A DNA stretch of 6,539 nt from a bacterium (lineage in GTDB: Bacteria > UBA9089 > JASEGY01): positions 4,466-11,004 of the forward strand of contig JASEGY010000084.1 in assembly GCA_030019105.1 (NCBI GenBank), written 5' to 3'. The position numbers and the translations under genes were made by a program. The notes beneath the pieces are model-generated. The model did no database searches. It was not told the origin of the DNA and saw only the letters and a list, made by a program, of their open reading frames with translations. Below are positions 1 through 5,764 of the stretch, piece by piece (the stretch's first letter is position 1; every line of letters starts with the position of its first letter).

Positions 1-4
1 TAAC

Positions 5-158
5 TATAGCTCTTAAGATAAATATTTTGGGGTAAGCGAATTCAAGATAGGCTATATAGCTTTCGGAGTTAATCCTTTAGGATTTCATTACTTATGAAAG
101 GCTAAAGCCTAAACTCCAATCTTCAACCAACCCCAGAATCTTTTTCTTAAGCACTATA
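5..158 (+). mobile_element. 154-bp TIR palindromic element (MITE-like), copy A
   Basis: A complete non-coding element with imperfect terminal inverted repeats of about 30 bp. It begins TATAGCTCTTAAG and ends CTTAAGCACTATA, and both arms continue inward to GGGGT/ACCCC. Inside is a long hairpin at 65-117 with 24-nt arms around a TACTT loop. Copy B at 1180-1333 is inverted and also exactly 154 bp; hand alignment gives about 19 differences. Copy C at the window end matches the first 51 bases exactly. It has no ORF, so it would need a transposase encoded elsewhere. The ends read TATA, so a TA target duplication (as in IS630/Tc1-type elements) is possible but cannot be separated from the repeat itself. 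The mobile nature is inferred from copy number, identical length and inverted ends. Confidence 0.8.
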
Positions 159-332
159 CATTTTACAATCGATCTCTATAAACATTTCGCCCTTACAGGG
201 CTGTGTAGTTACACGAGTTCTAAGTTACAACTCTACATCATCTCCCGGCATGAATAAGTCGAGAAATAGTTGCGCGCACTTCCCACTTATTCAGCCAGGC
301 AATATTTTCATAACAGAAAGGAGGAAGTAAGA
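159..332. other. Gene-free spacer with two small palindromes
   Basis: No credible ORF, tRNA or promoter was seen in this stretch. It holds a compact hairpin GCCCT-TAC-AGGGC at 189-201, of the kind often dispersed as short REP-like units, and an inverted repeat described separately at 246-298. The short string GTAGTTACA near 204 recurs at about 1408 and 5708, at other repeat or gene boundaries; its meaning is unknown. Confidence 0.5.
246..298. repeat. Imperfect inverted repeat (hairpin)
   Basis: TGAATAAGT at 251-259 pairs perfectly with ACTTATTCA at 285-293. The pairing extends outward imperfectly through CCGGC and GCCAGG, leaving a loop of about 25 bases. No ORF and no U-tract follow it, so it does not look like a terminator. 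It is probably a decayed palindromic element, given the many others nearby. Confidence 0.5.
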
Positions 333-454
333 GTATCCTCTTCAAATCTATTGGTGTATCTGGTTGTAAGTTGTAAGTTGTAAGTTAACCGTCACACCAG
401 CGAACCTGCAACCTACAACTTACAACAGATACCCATTAAATTTGAAGAGGATAC
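333..454. mobile_element. 122-bp hairpin element with 9-bp target duplication
   Basis: Perfect 15-bp terminal inverted repeats, GTATCCTCTTCAAAT at 333-347 and its complement at 440-454, bound a near-continuous stem of roughly 50 bp with a loop around 387-403. The element is flanked on both sides by the identical 9-mer GAAGTAAGA (324-332 and 455-463), as expected of a target-site duplication. Inside, the stem is built of heptamers: GTTGTAA three times on the left, and degenerate complements on the right. There is no coding capacity, so this would be a non-autonomous element. A target duplication of 8-9 bp is known for several IS families; which transposase family served this one cannot be told from the window. 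Confidence 0.75.
363..383 (+). repeat. Tandem heptamer (GTTGTAA)x3
   Basis: Three perfect GTTGTAA units form one side of the hairpin in the 122-bp element. The opposing strand segment near 404-426 reads, in reverse complement, GTTGTAA, GTTGTAG, GTTGCAG, so the opposing array is degenerate but in the same seven-base phase. Confidence 0.85.
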
Positions 455-510
455 GAAGTAAGATATACCGGGTATCCTATAATTTTGTTTTTGCTTCAGG
501 ATGAATATCC

Positions 511-801
511 GTATCTTCTCAATAAATCGGGGTGGAACCTAATTCGTGTCCGTGGCCGTTATCCGTGTCCGTAGGTTGTTCTGACGCTACTCTTTTTACT
601 ACGAACACGGAGGCATTGATCATCGTTTCGGCCACTCAAGTCGAAAATGGGAAATCAGAAAATGGGAAGTATCTTGATTTACTTCCTATTTCCCATTTCT
701 TACTTCCTATTTTCAAATGGCCGAAACGATGGACATCGCCGACACGGACAACGGACACGAACACGGTTCTGGCAAAAGCCCTCCGAAATATTGAGAAGAT
801 A
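511..801. mobile_element. 291-bp nested palindromic element with 8-bp flanking repeats
   Basis: The outer arms share 12 perfect bases (TATCTTCTCAAT at 512-523, complement at 790-801) and continue imperfectly inward. A second arm pair, TTCGTGTCCGT at 543-553 with 751-761, lies inside, and a third hairpin occupies 621-731. The element is flanked by the identical 8-mer GAATATCC (503-510 and 802-809), consistent with a target-site duplication. The start GTATCTTCTC resembles the end of the 122-bp element (GTATCCTCTTC), suggesting one family. A local hairpin 563-574/599-610 sits in the left arm. ORFs crossing this stretch in both directions are made of repeat sequence and are not supported as genes. 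Confidence 0.65.
621..731. repeat. Central hairpin with degenerate heptamer arms
   Basis: CATCGTTTCGGCC at 621-633 faces GGCCGAAACGATG at 719-731. Between them are two facing arrays of seven-base units. The right side reads TACTTCC, TATTTCC, CATTTCT, TACTTCC, TATTTTC (35 bases in register) and the left side is the approximate complement (GAAAATG, GGAAATC and so on). The motif GCCGAAACGATG recurs once more at 5772-5783, beyond the large gene. Confidence 0.75.
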
Positions 802-810
802 GAATATCCT

Positions 811-1042
811 CTGCCGGAACGCTAAGCAGATACATTTTTTTCTGGTATTTGAGAGTTTTACAGATACGTTTCCCTATCTTTTTTTCTGTCAAGAGGGGTG
901 AAGGAACTTCCCCCTTCACCCCCCTTGCTCTCTGTATTTTAATATCCGCTGTTACCGAAAAAAGAAGCGGGTGTGTCTGTTTAGCGTCCCGGGAGAGCGT
1001 CAATCCTCTTTATTAGAGGTAGGATACCATAAACTACAATTG
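811..1042. other. Gene-free AT-rich spacer with a GC-rich hairpin
   Basis: No supported gene. Two similar segments starting CAGATAC, each running into a T-rich stretch and TTTCTG, lie near 827-842 and 870-888. A strong hairpin, GGGGTGAAGG (895-904) with CCTTCACCCC (913-922) and an 8-nt loop, follows. It lacks an immediate T-run, so a terminator role is doubtful. A small hairpin CCTCT/AGAGG is at 1005-1019. TAGGATACC at 1020-1028 is the exact complement of GGTATCCTA at 471-479. Confidence 0.5.
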
Positions 1043-1062
1043 CTCAGGATATTTGTCCTGAG
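1043..1062. repeat. Small perfect hairpin CTCAGGA/TCCTGAG
   Basis: A 7-bp perfect stem with a 6-base loop. The string TGCTCAGG at 1041-1048 is repeated directly at 1071-1078, where it belongs to the left arm of the larger inverted repeat that ends at 1415. Confidence 0.6.
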
Positions 1063-1179
1063 TTGGTAACTGCTCAGGTTCACAGTTGCGGGGTTCACGG
1101 TTCAAGGTTAGAGAGCAATGAAGATAAACGGTTTAAAGATATCGAGGCTTGGTAAACCGTCATTCGTGGATTCATCAAC

Positions 1180-1333
1180 TATAGTGCTTAAGAAAAAGAT
1201 TTTGGGGTTGGCTATCAATTGGAGTTTAGGCTTTAGCCTTTCATAACTAATGAAATCCTAAAGGATTAACTCCAAAAGTTGAACAGCCTGTCTTGAGTTC
1301 GGTTACCCCAAAAACATTATCTTAAAAGCTATA
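1180..1333 (-). mobile_element. 154-bp TIR palindromic element (MITE-like), copy B
   Basis: This is an inverted copy of the element at 5-158, with exactly the same length. Read on the minus strand it starts TATAGCTTTTAAG and ends CTTAAGCACTATA. By hand alignment the left 60 bases differ from copy A at about 12 positions and the right 41 at about 6, but the 53-base central hairpin differs at only one base, in the loop. It lies 109 bp upstream of the large gene's start, so it might influence that gene's transcription, but no convincing promoter was found in it. Confidence 0.8.
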
Positions 1334-1364
1334 TCTCAAGAAATACGAAGAGCGCAAGGCGACC

Positions 1365-1399
1365 AACCTTGAACCTTGAACCTTGAACCTTGAACCTGA
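1365..1399 (+). repeat. Tandem heptamer (AACCTTG)x4 plus one variant
   Basis: Four perfect AACCTTG units followed by AACCTGA, located 43-78 bases upstream of the start codon of the large exported protein. The facing, degenerate array is at about 1078-1109. Perfect short tandem units are prone to copy-number change, and a change here would alter the length of the leader or promoter spacing rather than the reading frame. Confidence 0.9.
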
Positions 1400-1430
1400 C
1401 AACCTGAGTAGTTACACCAAATCTTAAAGA

Positions 1431-1437
1431 AAAGGAG
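1431..1437 (+). promoter_or_regulatory. Ribosome binding site of the large gene
   Basis: AAAGGAG lies 5 bases before the ATG at 1443 and 8 bases before the second ATG at 1446. Both starts are in frame and adjacent, so the protein begins MMSKK or MSKK; spacing slightly favours the second. Confidence 0.8.
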
Positions 1438-1442
1438 ATTTT

Positions 1443-1523
1443 ATGATGAGTAAAAAAGGAATAATTTTGGGTATCTTGATTATCTTAAGTCTGGGCGTAT
1501 TGAAGGTTAATCCGGCGGAGGCG
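1443..1523 (+). other. Signal peptide (Sec, signal peptidase I type)
   Basis: Residues 1-27: positively charged MMSKK, hydrophobic GIILGILIILSLGVL, then a c-region ending AEA with A28 following. There is no cysteine at the cleavage site, so it is not a lipoprotein. Cleavage after residue 27 or 28 is expected. Confidence 0.85.
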
Positions 1524-4500
1524 GCCAACCGTCTCATTTTCGTCACACCCGCCCAGGAGATTGCGATTGGAGTGGCTTCAGATGTAATGACACTTCAGGT
1601 CTGGGATGAGGATAGTCAGCTCTACACCCTGCCGGGGAACATTACTGTTCAACTGGCGGTAACTAATGCCGCTACCGGCGCCAGCCTTAACAGCAGCAGT
1701 GAGTTCTCTCTAAGTCAATCCTCCTGGAGTAATATCAGTTCAAAACAGATTACAATAAGTTCCGGCTCCAGCTCAACCAGTCTTTATTACAAATATACGG
1801 GGACGAGTTTGAGTACAATAACCATCACGGCTGCCTTCAGCGGCTATACTTCAGCCACACAGAATCACGAGCTGGAAAATGGTATCTTTGTCAATCGGGT
1901 TTACGACCGGATCGATGGGGTACATTATCATTACGAAACCTACAATATAAGCTCCAGCGAGACCTGGACCACTGAAGGGAGCCCTTATATTATCGAAAGG
2001 GATGTTACTGTTGCCTCCGGCCAGACCCTTCAGATCAACCCTGGTGTCCAGGTCAACTTTGCGCAAGGACATAATATTTCTCTAACCGTCTCAGGGAAAC
2101 TGACCGCTGTCGGCACAACTACTAATGGGATTACGTTCACCTCTAATGCCGGCTCTAAAGCAGCCGGAGATTGGCGGGGGATTATCTTTAGCGGCTCAGG
2201 AAGCAGTGGAAGTTCTCTTAAATACTGCACCCTGGCCTATGGCGGAAGCCCCAGCTTAACGACCACGAGGGGTATGATCGAGTGTAATAATACCAGCGAT
2301 ACGGCCGGCCCGACTATCTCCAACTGCACTATTCAACACAGCCAGGGGTATGGCCTCTATACCTCCGGGACATCCTCGCCTATCATCACGACCAACACCT
2401 TTTCAAACTGTGCTGCGGCAGCTATTTGCAGTGAAGCCGGAACAACCACAACTAATTATGAGACCATCACCGGCAATACAATCACTACGGTGGATGGCGG
2501 TTGGGCCATTATCAAGGGTGGGCCGGCTACCGGCATCGGTGGTTATAATATCAGCAGTAATACCATTAGCGCCCCGCTTGGTACAAACTATGGATATAGA
2601 GGGATATATATCCGTCAGGCCAATCATACGGCCAATACTACCCTCTATCCTAATGTCCCCTACGTCTTTGAGGACATCTCAGTTGCTTCAGGAAGAACTC
2701 TGACTATCCAGGCGGGAACAGTCTTAAAAGGCAGGCAAGACACCTCCGGCATCACTATTAGTGGAACTATTAACGCCGCCGGGAGCAGTAGTAATCCTAT
2801 TGTTTTCACCTCTTTTAATGACGACACTTATGGAGGAGATACCAATGACAGCACCGTCAGTGCGGCGGCTAACGATTGGAAGGGAGTTACTTTTAATTCT
2901 ACGGCTGCCGTTACCGCCTTTAGTAATTGTATCGAAAGGTATGCTGCCGGAATCATTATAGATGGTACCAGCCCAACTATCACTAATTCTACCTTCGAAA
3001 ACGATGTGATTGGCGTTCATTGTAAGAACAGTGCTGCTCCAACCCTGACAGGGTGTATCATCAAAAACAATACTACCGGGATTTATTCAGAACTTAGCTC
3101 TAATCCAACTGTGAGGAATTGCTACATTACCTCGAACGATTATGGGGTCAAGGTATCCGGCAACTCCAGGGCCAATATCCAGTACAGTTGCATCTGGGAT
3201 AATGACAGTTACGGGGTTTACAGTGACAATACTTCTCACTCAACTACGGCGACCAATAACTGGTGGGGCAACAATGTCGGCCCTAATTTCCCTGATTGGA
3301 CTAATGCAACACAACCCCTTTATACCAGCGATACAGCCAACATAAATGTCAACTATTCGCCGGCCATGGCAGATGTGCTTACTATTAATAATCCGCCTAC
3401 CGCTGATGCCGGTGAGTATGGCTTTTCCTACGGGGGTTCTTCTGAAACCATCCAGGCTGATACAGGCAACCGGATTATCCTGTCCGGAGCTGGAAGCCAT
3501 GATCCTGATTGGGATTACCTGACATACAGGTGGTCTCAAGTTTCAGGCACAAGTGTTACCCTCTTACCTAATACCGCTTCCCAGCAGGTCTATTTTGATG
3601 CTGTCTCCACCGGAACCTATGTCTTTCAACTAATTGTTAACGATGCCGGTATAAACAATTCTCCGGGTTATAATTCAGCCCCGGATATCCTCACTATATT
3701 AGTCGAAGAAGGCAGGAAATCCGATAAAGTCCCGGTTTATCTGGCCAATGATGCCGGCAATACATTCCCGGCTATTATAGCGGCCCCGGGAGATACAGTA
3801 ACTGTCAGGGTTTATGTTGGGGCAACCGGCACTATCCCCGGCCTGGGAGCAGGTCATGCCGGGACTGGGAAAGCAGGTAAGCTGGTGGGTATCGCCGGGA
3901 CAATAAATTATACCAAGACCAGTATTATTGAGCCGACTACCGTGACCGTCCGCACCGCCTTTTTTGACGCCAATTCAAGTAATGTGCAGAGCACAACTAA
4001 CCTTGATGGGGCCAACGGCGAGATAGAGTTTGCGGTGAGCGCTACGTCAGACACCGGACCTCAGAGCCCTAATGGCTATGTCCTTGAAACCATCTTTACT
4101 ATTTCAGCGGCTGCCCTAAATGGAGATACTATCTACATAACGATCGATGACCTCCATGGCAATACCGGAACAGCCGGCGGCAGCCAGGATATGTATGCCT
4201 ATGCCGAATCTCCCCAGCTTGAAATTGGGATAGATGCTGATCCTCCCGCATTTGTCAGCGCCACCGCTGATGGAGGAACAAGCTGCAATAACGTCTTAGC
4301 CGGCGATACGATTACCATCGTCTTTGATGAGCGGATAGATACACCAACCGCTGGCCTGACTGGATCAAATATCAATACTATCCTGGCGCCCCCCAGTGGA
4401 AAGACCTGGGGCACTCCTACTATTAGTTGGAATACAGCCGATACCCAATTGACGATTGTCCTGACTGGAACTACCAATCTGGCTATTGGAGATGTCATCA

Positions 4501-5711
4501 CCTCTAACGGGACCACCCTGACCGATACCCCGGCTGGTAATCCGGTTACCGGAACAATAACTCTCACCGGAAATTTCGGAGTGGACTGCAGCAATCCCAC
4601 GATAACCAGCGCCACGGCCTATGATGGAGTAGGAAATAACAAGGCCGGTATCCAGGCCGGAGACTATGTCATCATCAAGTTCTCCGAATCCATTGACACT
4701 AATACTTCTATTGCCTTGACCGCTTCCTCGGGTCAAATAGGCGGTGTGAATATCAATACGGTGCTTGCGCCGAGCAGCGGCACCTGGAAGGATGGCTCCG
4801 GCGCCTTTAGTACCAGTTCTACATGGTATCGAACGACTTCTGACAGTGACACCCTGAAGATCATCTTTACCACTGCCACCAGCGCCCCCACCATTACGCC
4901 AGGCATTACTATTACCGCGGATGGAAAAACCTTAGCCGATGATCGGGGGAATACAGTATATAATTCGGTTACCTTAGGCGGCAGCTTTGGTACTGACGCC
5001 TATGTCTGGCCGGGAGATGCAGACAATGATGGTGATGTGGATGCCGCAGATGTCTTACCAATAGGTATCTATTGGGGACGAACCGGGTCAGCCCGGGTCG
5101 GGGCCTCGACTTCATGGAGCTCACAATCAGTCTATGTCTGGTCGCCGGAAAATGCTACCTATGCTGATGCCAATGGCGACGGAACAGTTAATGCCTCGGA
5201 TGTCCTTGTTATCGGCCTTAACTGGGGCAAGACCCACAATCCCAATGCCGCTCCCAGCCGGTCTCCTCAGTTCAATCCGGCCTATTACGCCGAACATCTG
5301 GATGCCTTCAGAGCCATGTATAAGGCCATAGAATATGGTGCTAATACTGAAGGGAACAGGGCGATCAAAGAGTTCCTGGCTGACATTATCATTCAGGGGG
5401 TAGCGGCCCAAATACCGGCCAGATCAAGCCTCTCCCAGAACTATCCGAATCCATTTAATCCGGAGACCTGGCTTCCTTTTGCCCTTGCGACTGAAGGGTC
5501 AGTGAAAATCAATATCTATAACCTCTCCGGACAACTGATCAGGACTATGGATCTGGGGGAACTTTCGGCCGGCACTTACGTCAGTAAAGAGCGGGCTGTT
5601 TATTGGGACGGCCGGGACGAATCAGGCCAGGAAGCAGCCAGCGGTGCCTATCTCTATCAACTAAACACGAAAGATAGCATCTCAACTCGCAAGATGATTA
5701 TTTTAAAGTAG
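1443..5711 (+). CDS. Large exported multidomain protein: beta-helix, PKD-like, cohesin-like, Ig-like, dockerin, C-terminal sorting domain
   Basis: A 1422-residue protein with no recognised enzyme motif, so a structural, adhesive or scaffolding surface role is inferred. Visible order: signal peptide 1-27 (KK, hydrophobic stretch, AEA before A28); Ig-like N domain about 29-145; right-handed beta-helix about 175-646, with NNWWG at 605-609, typical of NosD/PbH1 repeat proteins; PKD/REJ-like domain about 649-756; cohesin-like beta domain about 761-928; two related Ig-like domains 933-1048 and 1049-1186; dockerin 1187-1264; a possibly helical linker; and a FlgD-Ig/type IX-like sorting domain 1328-1422 opening SLSQNYPNPFNPETW. 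It stands alone, behind a repeat-rich leader and before a strong terminator. The reading frame is intact throughout. Export and domain style are well supported; the ligand, partners and function are unknown. It could equally be a polysaccharide-binding or S-layer-associated protein. Confidence 0.93.
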   Translation: MMSKKGIILGILIILSLGVLKVNPAEAANRLIFVTPAQEIAIGVASDVMTLQVWDEDSQLYTLPGNITVQLAVTNAATGASLNSSSEFSLSQSSWSNISSKQITISSGSSSTSLYYKYTGTSLSTITITAAFSGYTSATQNHELENGIFVNRVYDRIDGVHYHYETYNISSSETWTTEGSPYIIERDVTVASGQTLQINPGVQVNFAQGHNISLTVSGKLTAVGTTTNGITFTSNAGSKAAGDWRGIIFSGSGSSGSSLKYCTLAYGGSPSLTTTRGMIECNNTSDTAGPTISNCTIQHSQGYGLYTSGTSSPIITTNTFSNCAAAAICSEAGTTTTNYETITGNTITTVDGGWAIIKGGPATGIGGYNISSNTISAPLGTNYGYRGIYIRQANHTANTTLYPNVPYVFEDISVASGRTLTIQAGTVLKGRQDTSGITISGTINAAGSSSNPIVFTSFNDDTYGGDTNDSTVSAAANDWKGVTFNSTAAVTAFSNCIERYAAGIIIDGTSPTITNSTFENDVIGVHCKNSAAPTLTGCIIKNNTTGIYSELSSNPTVRNCYITSNDYGVKVSGNSRANIQYSCIWDNDSYGVYSDNTSHSTTATNNWWGNNVGPNFPDWTNATQPLYTSDTANINVNYSPAMADVLTINNPPTADAGEYGFSYGGSSETIQADTGNRIILSGAGSHDPDWDYLTYRWSQVSGTSVTLLPNTASQQVYFDAVSTGTYVFQLIVNDAGINNSPGYNSAPDILTILVEEGRKSDKVPVYLANDAGNTFPAIIAAPGDTVTVRVYVGATGTIPGLGAGHAGTGKAGKLVGIAGTINYTKTSIIEPTTVTVRTAFFDANSSNVQSTTNLDGANGEIEFAVSATSDTGPQSPNGYVLETIFTISAAALNGDTIYITIDDLHGNTGTAGGSQDMYAYAESPQLEIGIDADPPAFVSATADGGTSCNNVLAGDTITIVFDERIDTPTAGLTGSNINTILAPPSGKTWGTPTISWNTADTQLTIVLTGTTNLAIGDVITSNGTTLTDTPAGNPVTGTITLTGNFGVDCSNPTITSATAYDGVGNNKAGIQAGDYVIIKFSESIDTNTSIALTASSGQIGGVNINTVLAPSSGTWKDGSGAFSTSSTWYRTTSDSDTLKIIFTTATSAPTITPGITITADGKTLADDRGNTVYNSVTLGGSFGTDAYVWPGDADNDGDVDAADVLPIGIYWGRTGSARVGASTSWSSQSVYVWSPENATYADANGDGTVNASDVLVIGLNWGKTHNPNAAPSRSPQFNPAYYAEHLDAFRAMYKAIEYGANTEGNRAIKEFLADIIIQGVAAQIPARSSLSQNYPNPFNPETWLPFALATEGSVKINIYNLSGQLIRTMDLGELSAGTYVSKERAVYWDGRDESGQEAASGAYLYQLNTKDSISTRKMIILK
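1965..3380 (+). other. Right-handed beta-helix region with internal duplication
   Basis: Residues about 175-646. Many turns have the pattern of short strands with N/S/T-rich turns (PTISNCTI, PIITTNTF, PTLTGCII, PTVRNCYI). The segment opening YIIERDVTVASGQTLQI (181) is echoed by YVFEDISVASGRTLTI (407). Both lead into a TVSG/TISG strand, a TFTS/VFTS strand and DWRG/DWKG, so the helix arose from two copies of one module. The last turn closes with NNWWG at 605-609. Confidence 0.8.
3723..4226 (+). other. Cohesin-like domain
   Basis: Residues about 761-928. VPVYLANDAG and APGDTVTVRVYV are followed by an INY strand, a GEIEFAVSA strand, VLETIFTISA and GDTIYITIDDL, matching the strand pattern of cohesin or related carbohydrate-binding beta-sandwich domains. 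A Gly/Ala-rich insert (GLGAGHAGTGKAG) interrupts an early loop. Assignment is by pattern only; binding to a dockerin is not shown. Confidence 0.55.
4239..5000 (+). other. Two tandem Ig-like domains
   Basis: Residues 933-1048 and 1049-1186. Both open with a proline-containing strand and SATA (FVSATADGG, ITSATAYDG), then a GD-containing strand with a (T/K)I(V/K)F-type core, and share NINT(I/V)LAP(P/S)SG and later (V/I)TxDG/TSNGTTL segments. They are diverged copies of one domain of about 115-140 residues, of the kind repeated in large secreted bacterial proteins. Confidence 0.7.
5001..5234 (+). other. Type I dockerin with two complete calcium loops
   Basis: Loop one is DADNDGDVDAAD with ligands D1192, D1194, D1196, D1198, D1200 and D1203. 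Loop two is DANGDGTVNASD with D1242, N1244, D1246, N1250 and D1253. Each is followed by a similar helix and tail (VLPIGIYWGRTG, VLVIGLNWGKTH). All calcium-ligand positions are filled. The loops begin 50 residues apart because a Ser/Thr/Trp-rich insert of roughly 26 residues lies between them, much longer than in classical clostridial dockerins. Confidence 0.85.
5424..5708 (+). other. C-terminal FlgD-Ig / type IX-like sorting domain
   Basis: Residues 1328-1422. SLSQNYPNPFNPETW, then VKINIYNLSGQLIRTMDLG, YWDGRDESGQEAASGAYLYQL, and the end TRKMIILK. This is the standard pattern of the C-terminal domain that directs type IX-type secretion or surface attachment in Bacteroidota and relatives. Whether this organism has that machinery cannot be seen here. 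Confidence 0.8.
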
Positions 5712-5726
5712 TTACAGACATCAAAA

Positions 5727-5764
5727 AAGCCTCCCGCCGGTTGACCACCTGCGGGAGGCTTTTT
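5727..5764. terminator. Strong bidirectional intrinsic terminator
   Basis: A perfect 11-bp stem, AAGCCTCCCGC (5727-5737) with 5751-5761, and a 13-base loop, bordered by six A on the left and a T-run on the right. It can therefore stop transcripts from the large gene on the plus strand and from the convergent minus-strand gene. It begins 15 bases after the large gene's stop codon. Confidence 0.92.

Larger units (their letters stand above)
1066..1415. repeat. Long inverted-repeat pair enclosing copy B
   Basis: GTAACTGCTCAGGTT (1066-1080) matches the complement of 1401-1415 at 14 of 15 bases. Inward of both arms are GGTTCA-type heptamers: degenerate on the left (GGTTCAC, AGTTGCG, GGTTCAA) and regular on the right (AACCTTG units, complementary). 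The enclosed segment contains the inverted 154-bp element. Unlike the two elements upstream, no flanking target duplication was found. The right arm ends 27 bases before the start codon of the large gene, so it is part of that gene's probable leader. Confidence 0.6.

Noticed and set aside
532..825. Plus-strand ORF of 97 codons in the spacer
   Set aside because: It runs through nested hairpin and heptamer repeats, has no ribosome binding site, and its protein is just translated repeat sequence.
895..922. Intrinsic terminator
   Set aside because: The stem is strong, but no T-run follows directly and no supported gene ends upstream, so it is noted only as a hairpin.
713..1003. Minus-strand ORF of 96 codons
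   Set aside because: It overlaps the arm of the 291-bp element and the GC-rich hairpin, shows no family resemblance and no start signal.
1293..1322. Promoter in copy B of the 154-bp element
   Set aside because: TTGAGT-N18-TTATCT is a weak match in AT-rich DNA and similar strings are expected by chance.
363..1399. CRISPR array
   Set aside because: The repeats are seven-base tandem units without spacers of 25-45 bases, and no cas gene is present.
1851..5411. Several ORFs of 65-138 codons in other frames within the large gene
   Set aside because: They are shadows of a long, well-supported coding frame; none has recognisable domains or its own translation signals.
1443..5711. Polysaccharide lyase or other enzyme, because of the beta-helix
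   Set aside because: No catalytic motif of a pectate lyase or similar enzyme was seen; the repeats resemble the generic NosD/PbH1 type found in surface proteins.
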